A DNA stretch of 64,000 nt. Source: a virus. The notes under the pieces are model-generated. The model was not told where the DNA came from and did no database searches. It was given only the letters and a program-made list of their open reading frames with translations. Location of the stretch: IMG/VR virus record IMGVR_UViG_3300030101_002616, positions 1 through 64,000 of that record, one strand, 5' to 3'. This document shows, one piece after another, positions 51,301 to 62,800 of the stretch. The stretch's first letter is position 1. Every line of letters starts with the position of its first letter. The translations under genes and the position numbers were made by a program.

Positions 51301-53742
51301 CTTGCATATGGTATAATCATGTCAGAGTTATACAAAATAGAAGGTCAGACTACCTTAGACAGAGAAGCAGCTGAAATAAATGAAAACGCAATAGCTGAAA
51401 AAACTGATAAACTTGCTAAAACAGGTGTGCATGGTAAGAAAAATGATGCAACTCTTAGGTACGAAATATATAAACTTAGAAGACTACAAGAGGCTTTATT
51501 AGAAAACAGAGACATAATAAGAACCTTGATGATTCAAGACGGCGCATCTAAAACAAAATTAAAAAACGATCGTGCTTTAAAAAGAATGTCTAAGAAGAAT
51601 AGATCTTTAGCTAAACAAATCAGTGATAGAAAAAAAGTTCTTAGAGCTAGAGGGAAGTCAATTGGATTAAATCCTAATGAGTTTATAATGGTAGAGGGTC
51701 AAGCTATTGATGCTATTAAAGATACTGAGAAGTTAATACGAGATACTAAGAATGATATTACACGATTAGAGAAAGATGTAGAGCAACTAACTCAAGACAG
51801 AGAAAGATATATAGAGGGTAGGGATACAGAGTCTGCAGAGGCTGCAGCTAGAGATTTACAAGTAGCACAACAAGAGTTAGAAGATAGAAAAAAAGATTTA
51901 GCTGAAGGTAAAGCTATCTTAGAACTAGAAAAAAATAATTTAAAAAGATTACAAAATGAAGAAGAAGGTAGGATTCCAAGAGATGCAGAACAAGTTGCCG
52001 AAGGAAGTACAGGAGAAGCTAAAAGGAAAGTCGATGAAGGAGAAGATTCAAATAGGGCTGAAGCTGTTGAAGAAGAGGGGACTCCTGTAGAAGAAACTGC
52101 AGAGCCCAGAGATGTAGATGAGAAGGCTATAGAAAAATCATTGAATGATAAACAGTCTGTAGATAAAGCTAAAACACCTGCCAGTACTGCTGCGCCTGGT
52201 GTGCCTCTAAAAGATGATGAGGTAGTTGTAGATAGAGTACAGCTAATGCCTCCTGCAGAAGGACCAACACTTGGTGAAGCTTTACAACAAGAAGCAAAGC
52301 CCCCCGTACAGGGTGACAACCTTCCAATGAAAAGTGCAATGGATGATCCTACTATTGGAAGAGGAGATACAAAAATACGTGTAAATGAAGAAGGTATACC
52401 CTTTGATAATACAGATGAGCTTGAACAAAGAATGGGTCTTAAAAGCTTACGTGTTGGGGATGAGGTAGAGTTTGTAATAATAGAAAACGACTTCTTTGTA
52501 GAAAACCATAAAGGTAAAGATACTGAGTTAGAATACTTACCAATATACTATCAAAAGAATGGTGTAATATTAGGTAAGCTACAGAGATCTACTAGTCAAG
52601 AAAAAGCTGAAATAGTAAGAAGACTTCGTGCGGGAGAGAGAGTAACAACTAGAGTATCCGAAGTATTTGCTCCTAACTACAACAATGCAAGAATGTCTAC
52701 ACCAGACGGCACTGTAAAATACTTCTATGATCCTAGAGAAAGTTTAGGACAACAACCAATACTTGTATTCTCTGTTGTAGATGAAGATATACAGCAGCTA
52801 GTTGCACCACAAGATCCAGATGTAAACCTATCTTCAATAGATACTAGTAACATAGGAACAGGTCAAGTAGCATTTTTAATACCAAGTTCTGAGGTCCCCG
52901 GTGGACAAACAACTATATCTGTAGGTAGTACAGCTACACTTTCCTCAGCAGCGGTAGATACCACTATTGACCTTCTATCAAAAGGAGACTTAGAAGGAGC
53001 TGCAGAAATAGTTGCAACTAGTTCAGAAGTAGATAGAACATTATCATCAACAAAACGATCACATCTAGAGCTTTTAGAATTTAAGACAGAGGAGCAGGTA
53101 GTAGACAAAGTAGATTTAACTACTGGACAAAGTGTTGCATCTTCTGCCCCTGATAACAAAAGTATAGTATACTATAGTCCTACTGCAAACAGACTAGTAA
53201 AAATTTCAAATAACAACTTTAAAAAAGCAATAGCAAATCAACCTTTTAAATTAAGTTTTGTTGAGGTTGTTGATGGTCAGTATAAAACTAAAGGTGCTCC
53301 GGATGCAGAGTACAATAAAGTAAAAGATAATTTTCAAAAAGATTTTAGAGATCTTCTAAGTTCAAAAAAATATCAAGTTAGTAGAGATAGAATGCAAGCA
53401 GGTAACGCTCCATATACTAGCCGTGTAACTGGTAATAGATATGATAGTTATACTGACTATCTTTTTTCTCTTGAAGAAGGAGCAGTTAGAGAACAGGGAG
53501 CGCTAGGTCATAACTCTATACTTGCAACAGACTTAGTTAGAACAGCTGGTGGATTATTCCATAACCCTGTAGTATCATTTGCAAAAGAAGACATCTTTGG
53601 TAAGAGTACAGAACAAATTTCAGAAAATGTTACCTTTGCATCTTCACCTGAATCTACTGGTAAAACATTTAAAAATAAAATGGCGTCTCCATTTAGAGGT
53701 GATACAGCCAGAGAAGATTTTGATAACGACTGTAAACTATAA
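48394..53742 (+). CDS. giant cargo-like virion protein (1782 aa)
   Basis: Hydrophobic segments near residues 98-123 (ALGAAAENTLGILFGLGEMA) and 178-200 (IGYSLGSIASMYLTGG) suggest membrane insertion on ejection. A long Ala/Glu/Lys helical middle includes a coiled coil (about residues 1105-1190; TEKLIRDTKND-like heptads are visible), then a Pro/Glu-rich linker, then a compact C-terminal domain. It directly precedes the RNA polymerase gene (3-base gap), as in crAss-like phages, where neighbours are packed and ejected together. No catalytic motif recognised. Confidence 0.6.
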   Translation: MSEEINPLTQLPYDGDATIDATSGTAVEINPLTKQAYAPTTSYESKMNQRGLSTIYQDDRDIDRFRKYNVPRGQLLDWEEIRAMNQTTADKWGNGLAKMGVTALGAAAENTLGILFGLGEMAFGSGVYYDNTVGKAVDNTNAWMQENMPNYYTREEQNMSTFSKLGTANFWADTFANGIGYSLGSIASMYLTGGRGIIGLGAKGVQALSKAKQAKALYDSTKAVINGTKLSRQLSKGASALSKFKRHGQVLDAGLMMSLGEASVEARQNLNDTREALLAIHMEREGITDPADVSAEDRREIERIAIASGNTHFAAQLPVLMGTNLMMFGKQVSGFRAAQRASKDVSFIEATRKAVSKYANDGFWKGTARRLTPAAKNAAEEAFQEGFQFASGVFASNYHTAKYKNNGVGDMMAALNESLSETFGSQEGLESILVGALTGKVMGAGQSILSKEVSTRKANAQRLADFINAGLLDNVQNSIINSSAQSDAMKRMQAALERNDHKAFKDAQFDLISYNALYALETGGFELFKEKLEDSKNLSDEEFAKQFNITDKNGDPLDIVKATGKTKAKTIEDLQKKLDNFEKIYNNVSDRFALPDKTSGLPRALMSEEQRKAEDQTYENRARLRNQLILSGAALQDRNRRMESIQDNMSEIIANSLAGIGATGRDKLNIDKILNEFSIFQTEPGEADAKDYDPDARFQKLRENLLTAIAEVSRIDPIAAEALTEQAKDYVALAQETIEGLDTYNKLASDPYAQAEFQRRTEEQEKATQARERAKMLKEKTDKAETSDDMNEALKDATDDESRVHLKKKNELIAKENSLKKDFIAKAKGATRKEKIEDLEKKDKTKLTPIQKKALNLAIGELKRQDQAQQVDKVEVKPVDNSEDNLAQEDQGTQNVEEAFNPDNIGKIEAVSEDGRTFQIDGENFYNRFDNPLDAVKRDGATDEIYAVVLEDEDGNTHTIQGPESRVDALAYGIIMSELYKIEGQTTLDREAAEINENAIAEKTDKLAKTGVHGKKNDATLRYEIYKLRRLQEALLENRDIIRTLMIQDGASKTKLKNDRALKRMSKKNRSLAKQISDRKKVLRARGKSIGLNPNEFIMVEGQAIDAIKDTEKLIRDTKNDITRLEKDVEQLTQDRERYIEGRDTESAEAAARDLQVAQQELEDRKKDLAEGKAILELEKNNLKRLQNEEEGRIPRDAEQVAEGSTGEAKRKVDEGEDSNRAEAVEEEGTPVEETAEPRDVDEKAIEKSLNDKQSVDKAKTPASTAAPGVPLKDDEVVVDRVQLMPPAEGPTLGEALQQEAKPPVQGDNLPMKSAMDDPTIGRGDTKIRVNEEGIPFDNTDELEQRMGLKSLRVGDEVEFVIIENDFFVENHKGKDTELEYLPIYYQKNGVILGKLQRSTSQEKAEIVRRLRAGERVTTRVSEVFAPNYNNARMSTPDGTVKYFYDPRESLGQQPILVFSVVDEDIQQLVAPQDPDVNLSSIDTSNIGTGQVAFLIPSSEVPGGQTTISVGSTATLSSAAVDTTIDLLSKGDLEGAAEIVATSSEVDRTLSSTKRSHLELLEFKTEEQVVDKVDLTTGQSVASSAPDNKSIVYYSPTANRLVKISNNNFKKAIANQPFKLSFVEVVDGQYKTKGAPDAEYNKVKDNFQKDFRDLLSSKKYQVSRDRMQAGNAPYTSRVTGNRYDSYTDYLFSLEEGAVREQGALGHNSILATDLVRTAGGLFHNPVVSFAKEDIFGKSTEQISENVTFASSPESTGKTFKNKMASPFRGDTAREDFDNDCKL

Positions 53743-53745
53743 TAT

Positions 53746-56700
53746 ATGGCTTGTAGATATATAAGAAATAAAAACAATAACATTACTAGTGCTATAGCTC
53801 CTAATGGACAAAGATCAAAGTTGTTTGATTCTTTAGCTACTGCTACAGGTAACATAGATTCTGCTAGAAGTGTATATGAAAATCTTTATACAAAACGTGG
53901 TAAAGAATTATATGGTGCTGATTTTGAAAACTTTGAAAAGTCACAAGACTTTTTAACTACTGATGACAACGGTGAGCCTATACTAGCAGCTGGTAATGGT
54001 TTTTACTATATATTAAAAAAGAATGGTAAAGATAGAATAGTATTAAATTTAAAAAGACCAGTTAGACAGGTATCAAGTAACCTAAGCTTTGAGGAAGAGC
54101 GTGAGATAATTGATACCGCTATTAGTTTTGTAAATGATTTACGTGCACAGAACCCAGAATACTTCAAAGATCCTAAAAAAGTTACACAGTTTTTTAATGA
54201 AAGCAAAGGTAGCAAAGGTATACTAGCAGAGATAATAGCTACAGAAGCTTTTGATGGTATACCAAATACTAAAGAGGGTAGAGAGTTAGCTGTAAGTTTA
54301 GTAAAGATTGGAAAAGAGCGGGGAGAACAAGCAATGTTAGATGCGCTCCCTGAAGGAGTTACATTGATAACTAAAAACGATAGGGGATATGTAATGCTTA
54401 GTGTGTATGACAACTGGAGTGATGAAATTGCAGATGATGGTACAGGTAACTTATCTAAAAAAGGATGGCGTTCCACTATACAAGAAGGTCTAGAAGAGTA
54501 TGGACTAGTTCTACGAGATGATATTGGACAACTATTTGACATAGATGATACCCCAATACGTATACATGATGTATCTAGACTAGAAGAAAATCCAAAAGAT
54601 AAACTATCTACTACAGTAAAAGCAATTCTTACAGATATTAGAAAGACAGAACCAAACTCGTTAGGATACTTTACAGCAATACCCTTAGATGAAATTTATG
54701 CAGATATGGCTGAAGCTACTGTTAATCAGCCTGATTTTAATAAGCAACTTACAAGACTAGAGTTTATGTCTAAGTATAAACCTAATCTTGTTCCTGTGGT
54801 AGAAACACTAAAAAGATTGGATAGAGAAGGACAAGCTGCAGTCTTTGCAAACTTTGCTAATTCTTATAAAAACTTTATACAGTTTAAAACTAGAGTAGAA
54901 GTAAAAGAATCTGGAACACGAAGTATAATAGAAATGTTTCCTTCTAATCGATCTAACACAGCGCGTATAGCTGCGACAAGATGGAATAGACAAGCTGCAA
55001 AGGACAGAGCTCCTAATGATAGAGCTCTATATCAATTAGATGAGGATGGAAAGAGAAACGTAATAGATAGTAAAAAGTCTGCTGCAACTACAGCCTATGA
55101 AAAACTATCAAAGTATGAAAATGTAAGAAGTATTCCTAATAATGGGATACAGCTAAATCAAGATGGAAACCCTGTTTTAACTGAAGAACTTGATGCTATA
55201 GTAGAAAATCTAAATGATATGCTGTATAATATGAGCATACAATATGGGCCTACAAAAGAAGCATCTGCAGAAAATCTTAAGAAATATTTTACAATAGGAG
55301 AACCTAGAAAAAATGGATTTGATTTATATAAAGATTTTGTTGCACCTCCTGGAGGAGCATTACAGCTGCAGAAGTTAATAAAAAGAATTAATAAGAATGA
55401 AGATATATTCACAAAAGATAGAGATATAATAAAACATCTAGCATCTATTACTCCATATTTTAAAACACAAGCAGCAGATTCTTTTCTAAGTGGTGCAGGT
55501 AAAACATATTATCCTATTAATCAGTTAACTACTTTGGATGAAATAGTTAATCATGTTAGGTCAGAAGAGTTTACTAAGACAGTAGAAGATTTTCAGAATA
55601 CTAGACTTTTTAATCCTAGCAGTGTAGAAACTAACTATAGATCTCAGTTCTTGTTTGCATTAGCAACCAACGATACATTTAAAGCTAAGTTTATGTCTGA
55701 GGTTCTTGACTCTACAAAAACAGCTAATGATTTTGGTATAGGACAAGACTACGAAAGTCAAAACAATAGAACATCTCTTATAGCTAGACTAAATGCATTT
55801 GCTAACAATGAAGATAAAACAGCATTTAAACTAGCGGTATCTACACAGGCAGATAGAAAGCGTATGGATTTTGTTACTATGATAAGAATAGACAAATTAC
55901 CTATTAGTCAGAGAGAAGCTATTAAAGCATTAATAGTTCAAGACCTTGCGGTAATGGATAAAGCAAATCAAGATATTGCTGAGATGCCTGCAAACGAATT
56001 AATAAAGGGATACCACTATCTTACAGAACCGCAAGCAGCAGACGGCCCTGTATTTACTATGCCTCAGATAGGATTTTTAAAAGGAGACTATACTTCTGAG
56101 TTACGAGACAACATGACTCCGTATCTAGATGGAACACTTGATGAAACAACTAAGGCTAGAATAGATCAAGAAATAGAGTCGCTAGTTGATAAAGTATATA
56201 AACAGTTAGATGTTTATTACGATGGCTTAGTATCTGAGATGAGACGTTTAGATATAGATAATAAAGAGCTAAGAAGCAGTATTAGAAATGAGGCAGATCT
56301 AAAAAATTTCATAATAAATGATTTCTATGGTAGAATAGAGTTTAATAAACTTTCCCGTGGCGGTATGTCATTTGCTCAAAAAGGACCTAAAGATTATTAC
56401 AAACGTATGAAGGGTATTAATACTCCTGGTACAAAACTAGCAATAAAAGGAAGCTTGGATGCAGATCCTAACTATGGCATGATGCCTACCTATAATGCTA
56501 TTACTATAGCTAAATTAGATTTTCAGGACCGTGCAAAAGCATTAAAAATTGCAGATGACATAAATAATAATCTTCAGGATGCAGGTCTAACAGAGACAGA
56601 AGCAAATGAGATAGCTTTACAATATGGAAGTGTAGATAAAGGTGATGCGCAGAGTTTTATATCTCTGGATATGTACCGAGGTATCATGGAAGGAATGGGA

Positions 56701-59700
56701 GAGTATGGTCCTAAAGATATAGAAGCATATAACAATCATGAAAGTACAGATCCAACCAACCCTAACGCAGGTAGGTATGTAGATAATCAGGGCAATGCTA
56801 GACCATTACGCCCAGTAAAACCATACGCTGAAGAGTTAACAGTTAGAAATGGTATACCGGTTCTAACCATGGATAAAAACTCTTATGTAACTATAACTAA
56901 AGAACTAGCTGCAGAGTATCCACAACTAGAAAAGATGCGTTCTATTATGGCTAGTCAAGACATACAGGTGGTGCATGAAGAGAATGCAACTAAAGGCGGA
57001 CGTAAAGATGTAAGAGATTTGTATACTAATGACTTACAAAACTTAACACCTATGACAATGGATTCTAGTAAACTTAGATTACCATCCATAGAAAGAGATA
57101 AGAAGACTGGAGAGATAACATTCTCTAGACAGATCCGTAAAAACGTAATAGCTAACTGGCAATTACCGTTAGATGAATTTGTAGAGTATCAATCCCTAGT
57201 ATCAGAAAATATTCAAGAAGACACTAAAAAGTTAGAAGATGAGCTAGGCATAACCAAGTTAAGAAATGCTATAAAAAATAATAATGTAGAAGCTATAGCT
57301 GATGCTAAACTAGCCTACTTACAAAAACTTAGAGACAAGTTAAGATCCGCTGTAAAAGAAAGAGGATTACCTGACTCTTACATAGGCGCACTAAACATTG
57401 TACCAAACGGATCGTTTGACTACAGATTTGACATACCGCTAGCATTCCCTAACTACCAAGCTAAGTTTGAACAGATATTTTTTAGTCTGTTTAATAATGG
57501 TATATTCAAACAAAAACTAAAAGGTAAAGAACTAGTTCAGATAGCAGAAGCTGGTGGACATGCGGTTGACAGTGAACTAGAGATGTACAATGGTACCAAG
57601 CCTGCACAAGTAATGATGCGTCGTAGTGATTTAGGTATCTCAGAAAATGAAAACATAGAAGAGCTTATAGCAAACAATGACCCAAGAATAAAAGTAATAG
57701 GATACCGTATACCTAACCAAGGTAAGAACTCTATGCTTCCAATGCAAGTAATACGCTTTTTACCTGAGTCACACGAGAAAGGAATAATTGTGCCGGGCGG
57801 TGTAACAAGGCAAATGGGTAGTGACTTTGATGTAGATAAGATGATTACTATACAAAGAGAAGAAGGGACTACTCCTAGAAACGAGCGTGATAAAAGAATA
57901 TTTGATATAATGTATAATTCAATCACAGCTAAAGAACATCTATCAGAAGTTCTAGATCCGCTAGATGGTGAACGTCTTAGAAACAAAGCAGCTGAAGTTG
58001 GTAGAGGAGAAAATGTTATAGACTATAACAACCCTCTATCAGAGCTTGATATGGAGATGCGTAATAAAGCAGGTATTAGACTAAGAGGTTCTTGGGCTAA
58101 CATGCTGGCAGGACACAATGTAGCACAAGCAGGTAACCTAAGAATAGATCCAGGCTATGCACCTATTATAGGAGGTACAACTTATGATAAACTAGGACAG
58201 GTATTTGAATTTGGTACAAAAAAATATAATACTGCTGCAATATCTGCTTATCTATCAGCGGCTGTAGATGCTGCAAACGATCCAATACAAGTAGATATAA
58301 ATGATAATGAGTTTACTGTGCCTGTAGCGGGTATGATGCTAAGCGCAGGAGTGCCGCTAGAAAACGTAATAGATTTCTTAACTCAACCTGCTATACTAGA
58401 AGTAATACAGCACGCAAGAGATAATAGTTACCACATGGGACAATTGTATAAATCTATGTCTGCAATTAGAAGACAAAGAAAGTTGCCAGCATCGGCTGAA
58501 ACTTCCTACAATATTTCATTACAAGAACTATCTGACAAATCAGAAGATACTCAAGCTAAGATGTTAGATAACTTCGAGTTATTCTATAAAGCAGGAATGT
58601 CTACAGCAAGAGCCTTTAAAGTAATAACACCTGATAACTTAGATAATCTAAATGAAATATCTTCTTTACGAGCTTGGTTAGATATAGAACAACAGTTTAC
58701 TACAAATCAAGATACTAATATTATTTATGGAGCTGAAGAGTTTGTAACTGAACTGCAGACAGGTAGAGAATCTGTATATCCAATACAAGTAGCATACCGA
58801 GGAATATTTAATACAATGCTAGGTGCGGCTGAAGAAGCTGGATTCATTAACAATAGACCTGCATTCTTTAGATTTAAAAACATACTAAAAAATAGTTTAT
58901 TACAAACTAGATTTAATTCTGAGCAACATAAGTTTATTGATAGAGCATTGTTTTTAAAGATAATGGGACACCCGGACAGTCCACTAGCAGACTATATGTC
59001 TAAGGATCGCTTTGAAAAATTATATACTGATCCTAATAACAACATAGCTATAAGACTAGACAATCTACAGAAGAGTGATAAACTATCAAACAATAGATTC
59101 TTTCAGTTATTAGAAGCTTCTGATACTAATAATGAAAAAGGTAATCCAGTGTTTACTATACAGTTAAACTCTAATTATGACATGACATCTCTAGAAAAAA
59201 ATACTTTGACAGTTGGATTCAAAGAGATGTTAGAAAGTAAAGACCCAGTTATAGCAGAGTTTGCAAAAGATTTAATAGCTAATCAACTAATGTCTACCGG
59301 ATTCCATCCTAGTAAAAACTCTTACATGGATCTAATACCACCGGAAGCATTTACAACTAGTATATTAAACTCAGCTATGGAAAGCCCTACCATGTTCTTT
59401 AATAAAATTCAAACTGAAACAATAGGACATGACTTCTATAATGACTTTGTTCACGATTTTATTCGTAACTTTGGAAGCGCAACGCCTGGCGGTGCTCCAC
59501 TGTTGCCCGTAGTTAGAAACAGAAATCTTAGTCCTAACAACGAAGGTTTAGTAAGAGTAGATAAAGTAAGAAACCCAAGTATATTTAATAAAACAAATGG
59601 GTATGCAGCCTACTTTATTACATATCCAAAAGGTGCGGCACCTAAAGTATATGTAAGAGTAAATGGAAACATATATCAAGAATTGCAAATGAAGGGAATA

Positions 59701-59871
59701 AAAGGAAAACTAAATGAAGTAGGTAGCACTGCAGAAAGAAGTTCTATAAATAAAACAGGCACAACAAGCATGCCAAACATGGATACTTACATTGCTAATG
59801 CTGTACAAGCTCCTACCCCAACAGATGTAGAACAACCAGTAGAACTAACTAAAGTTTGTAGAATAGGATAA
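53746..59871 (+). CDS. virion RNA polymerase, crAss-like (2041 aa)
   Basis: The key motif is DFDVD at residues 1360-1364 inside VTRQMGSDFDVDKMITIQRE. This is the acidic loop of a double-psi beta-barrel, which in the characterised polymerase of Cellulophaga crAss-like phage phi14:2 holds the catalytic metal. The N-terminus (ACRYIRNKNNNITSAIAPNG) and the preceding GYRIPNQGKNSMLPMQVIRF also fit. Length is similar to phi14:2's enzyme (about 2200 aa). It should be carried in the virion, ejected into the cell and transcribe early phage genes. A Mg2+-binding role of the Asp residues is inferred from the family. Its stop overlaps the next start (TAATG). Confidence 0.8.
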   Translation: MACRYIRNKNNNITSAIAPNGQRSKLFDSLATATGNIDSARSVYENLYTKRGKELYGADFENFEKSQDFLTTDDNGEPILAAGNGFYYILKKNGKDRIVLNLKRPVRQVSSNLSFEEEREIIDTAISFVNDLRAQNPEYFKDPKKVTQFFNESKGSKGILAEIIATEAFDGIPNTKEGRELAVSLVKIGKERGEQAMLDALPEGVTLITKNDRGYVMLSVYDNWSDEIADDGTGNLSKKGWRSTIQEGLEEYGLVLRDDIGQLFDIDDTPIRIHDVSRLEENPKDKLSTTVKAILTDIRKTEPNSLGYFTAIPLDEIYADMAEATVNQPDFNKQLTRLEFMSKYKPNLVPVVETLKRLDREGQAAVFANFANSYKNFIQFKTRVEVKESGTRSIIEMFPSNRSNTARIAATRWNRQAAKDRAPNDRALYQLDEDGKRNVIDSKKSAATTAYEKLSKYENVRSIPNNGIQLNQDGNPVLTEELDAIVENLNDMLYNMSIQYGPTKEASAENLKKYFTIGEPRKNGFDLYKDFVAPPGGALQLQKLIKRINKNEDIFTKDRDIIKHLASITPYFKTQAADSFLSGAGKTYYPINQLTTLDEIVNHVRSEEFTKTVEDFQNTRLFNPSSVETNYRSQFLFALATNDTFKAKFMSEVLDSTKTANDFGIGQDYESQNNRTSLIARLNAFANNEDKTAFKLAVSTQADRKRMDFVTMIRIDKLPISQREAIKALIVQDLAVMDKANQDIAEMPANELIKGYHYLTEPQAADGPVFTMPQIGFLKGDYTSELRDNMTPYLDGTLDETTKARIDQEIESLVDKVYKQLDVYYDGLVSEMRRLDIDNKELRSSIRNEADLKNFIINDFYGRIEFNKLSRGGMSFAQKGPKDYYKRMKGINTPGTKLAIKGSLDADPNYGMMPTYNAITIAKLDFQDRAKALKIADDINNNLQDAGLTETEANEIALQYGSVDKGDAQSFISLDMYRGIMEGMGEYGPKDIEAYNNHESTDPTNPNAGRYVDNQGNARPLRPVKPYAEELTVRNGIPVLTMDKNSYVTITKELAAEYPQLEKMRSIMASQDIQVVHEENATKGGRKDVRDLYTNDLQNLTPMTMDSSKLRLPSIERDKKTGEITFSRQIRKNVIANWQLPLDEFVEYQSLVSENIQEDTKKLEDELGITKLRNAIKNNNVEAIADAKLAYLQKLRDKLRSAVKERGLPDSYIGALNIVPNGSFDYRFDIPLAFPNYQAKFEQIFFSLFNNGIFKQKLKGKELVQIAEAGGHAVDSELEMYNGTKPAQVMMRRSDLGISENENIEELIANNDPRIKVIGYRIPNQGKNSMLPMQVIRFLPESHEKGIIVPGGVTRQMGSDFDVDKMITIQREEGTTPRNERDKRIFDIMYNSITAKEHLSEVLDPLDGERLRNKAAEVGRGENVIDYNNPLSELDMEMRNKAGIRLRGSWANMLAGHNVAQAGNLRIDPGYAPIIGGTTYDKLGQVFEFGTKKYNTAAISAYLSAAVDAANDPIQVDINDNEFTVPVAGMMLSAGVPLENVIDFLTQPAILEVIQHARDNSYHMGQLYKSMSAIRRQRKLPASAETSYNISLQELSDKSEDTQAKMLDNFELFYKAGMSTARAFKVITPDNLDNLNEISSLRAWLDIEQQFTTNQDTNIIYGAEEFVTELQTGRESVYPIQVAYRGIFNTMLGAAEEAGFINNRPAFFRFKNILKNSLLQTRFNSEQHKFIDRALFLKIMGHPDSPLADYMSKDRFEKLYTDPNNNIAIRLDNLQKSDKLSNNRFFQLLEASDTNNEKGNPVFTIQLNSNYDMTSLEKNTLTVGFKEMLESKDPVIAEFAKDLIANQLMSTGFHPSKNSYMDLIPPEAFTTSILNSAMESPTMFFNKIQTETIGHDFYNDFVHDFIRNFGSATPGGAPLLPVVRNRNLSPNNEGLVRVDKVRNPSIFNKTNGYAAYFITYPKGAAPKVYVRVNGNIYQELQMKGIKGKLNEVGSTAERSSINKTGTTSMPNMDTYIANAVQAPTPTDVEQPVELTKVCRIG

Positions 59872-62800
59872 TGGCAAAAAAATGTAGCATACAAGTCAAT
59901 GGACAAGAGCATATAATGCTAACACAGTTAGCTGATTATATAGATAACTCTGAACCAAACTCTAGAAGTATAGAAAAAGTAGTAGACATACTAAAAGAAG
60001 GTAAAGGTATAACTAGTGTTCAAGGCGTGCCTGGACTGTTTGTTACTGAAGATCAAAGAAAAGATATTAAGTTAATTAATAGTCAGGGCATGGTGCCAGG
60101 GTTAATTGATGTAAAGTACTTTGAATCAATTGCACAGGGACCAGATGGTAGTCCTACAAATATATATAAGATAGAAGTTAATGATAATATTCTACAACAA
60201 AGACCTAAAGTAGGAGACTCAAACTCTAACTTTAACTATAATAATCAGTATGAGCTAGATCAGTTTAATAGACTAAGCGCTGATAAAAAATCTACACAGA
60301 CTACAGAAAAAGAAATACCAGATAAACCAGAATCTCCTAAAGTATACAGTACAAATGCGCAAGCACAAAACGAACTGCAACAGCTAGCACTAGATGCAAA
60401 AATTATTATTGAAGCACAGCTGCAAGAAGTAAAAGGCTTACCAGATGAAATGCGCGAGAAAAAAGAAATAAGACTTAAAAGATTACAAGCAGCTGTAGAT
60501 AAAATTAAAAGAGCTGATGATTTCTTCATGTTTGTGGTAGCTAATAGGGACAATATAAACAATGCTGTAGAGGAGTTTAATTCTATAATGGCATTACCTA
60601 TAGAAGAAAGAGCTAAGCCTAAAAACATGAATCGAATGTATGAAATTAAAAATACACTTGATAGTGTGGATACGCTTGTAAAACTTAAACAAGTTGTAAT
60701 AGATCAAATAGGATTAGGTCAACAAGGAAGGCTGCAAGAAATATTAGATAATATAAAAAACACAATAGATAAAGCAGAAGAATTAGATAATAGTTTTGAA
60801 AGAGAGATTATACCTATCATGGCAGAGGTATTAGTAGGGTACCATAACCAAGCCATAGATCCAAAGATTGATTCAATAATAAAAAACATAGAAAAGTTTG
60901 GGGACTGGAGAAGATTCAAATCAGAAGTTGATACAACTAATGAATACAAAGAGTTAGAGGAAAGATTAAAAGACGGAAAGATAACAACGCAAGGATTTGA
61001 AGAAGCTGCAAAAAGAATGACCTTAGATAGTTTTAAAAACAGAAAGATCCTAGGCAGAGATAAGTTAATAAAAGAAATGACAGCGGCGCACAAAGATAAA
61101 AGTGCGTTTTCGTATTACTTTGATCCGTTAATATATTCATCTGAGGCTGCAATACAATTGTTTACTAAGTCTGTAAAAGAAGCAACGTTCAAGAAAAATG
61201 AAATGACTCTTGATTTTAAGTACATACTTAAAGAGGAGTATGATGCATTTACCGAGGGTATGAATGAAACGCAGATAGCTAAACTAAATGATGATCTACT
61301 AGAAGTTGTCACATATTATAGAAGAGACGCAAATGGAGATATAAGTTCAACGGAGCTACTATCTTTAGTGCACCCGCTATTAATAAATAAGTTCAACGAG
61401 GACAGAATAAAAATGCGAGAGCGTCTAAATAAAAAATACAATAGACCTCAAAGAGAAGATTATACAAGTAAAGCAGAATATGGTGAAGCAAATGCAGCTT
61501 GGGATAGATCTAAAAACAGAACTCTATATTACAAAGCAGAGCAGAAATGGATTCAAGAAAATACTGAACCAATTGAAGGATGGGAAAAAGAAATAGCCAA
61601 ACTTAATAGAGAAATAGGAGAGGCAGAAAAAACATTACAGAAAGCAAAGGCCGCAGGACGTAGTGATGCAGAGTATAATGCTATGCAACAAATAAAAGAA
61701 ACAAGAAAAGCTATACGCTCTATGATAAATCCTGTAACAGGTAAACCCAAAGGGCCTTTAGTAAAACCAAAAACTTCTGTATATACTAATCCAAAGTATA
61801 CTGCCATACAGAACGATCCTAGAAAGAAAAGATATTATGACTTTACTTTAAAATCTCTCAGAGAAACTCAACAAATGATTGGTAAAAAGAGAATGAGAAG
61901 TCAAGTATACGATGAGTATTCATATCTAATGCCTTCAATACGTAAAAATGATTTTGATCGTGCTATGGAACAAGGTCTAGTAGCATCAGCAAAAGAATTA
62001 TTATCAGATACATTTACAGTTCAAGAGACAGAAAAAGATGTATTTGGTAACTACAATGAGCAGACAGGAGAGCTACAACAAGCAGTTCCAGTATTCTATA
62101 CCAACGAGGTAGATCATAAAGATATATCAAAAGATATAGCTAGTAGTCTATATCAATTTAGAGATATGGCAAACAACTATGTAACTAAAAATGAAATAGT
62201 AGGACAAGTTATGTTGTTTAGAGATATACTAAAAAACAGAGATACTATGGAAGTGGATGCTGGAGGTGTTGCATATCTAAGTGGTATAGCAAACAAGTTA
62301 GGCGTAAAACTTCCTGCTAAAAAAGCTGGTGAGTCATATACGTTTAAGCACGTTGATGCTTTCATAGATACAATAATGTTTGGGCAAAGAGAGTTAAAAG
62401 AAAACTTTAAAATATTTGGAAAAGAAATATCTGCAAACAAATTTGCTAATGCATTGAATGCTTTTGTAGCAATGAATACGTTATCATTTAACTTCTTGCA
62501 AGGTGCTAACCAAAGTATAATAGATAACATGGCTCTTATTAGTGAAGCAAACGCAGGTGAATTCTTTAGTCGTTCAGATCTAGCCTGGGCTAAGTCTCAG
62601 TATTGGTCTGAAGGTGCAGGATTATCTGACACTGGAAGATTCATACCTGACACAAAACTAGGTAAAGCATTAGAAATGTTCGACGCCTTAACAGAGTTTA
62701 CAGATCAAGAAGGTAGAAGATTAGTAGGGGGAAGATTACGTAAAGCGCTAGAAACAGGTAACTTATTAGTAGTACAGCAAGCAGCTGAACACGAAGTTGC

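Noticed and set aside
51792-52319. Leftward Ser-rich frame of 175 codons opposite the 1782-residue protein gene
   Set aside because: Its composition mirrors the Glu/Ala-rich coding strand; it lacks a leader and is a shadow.
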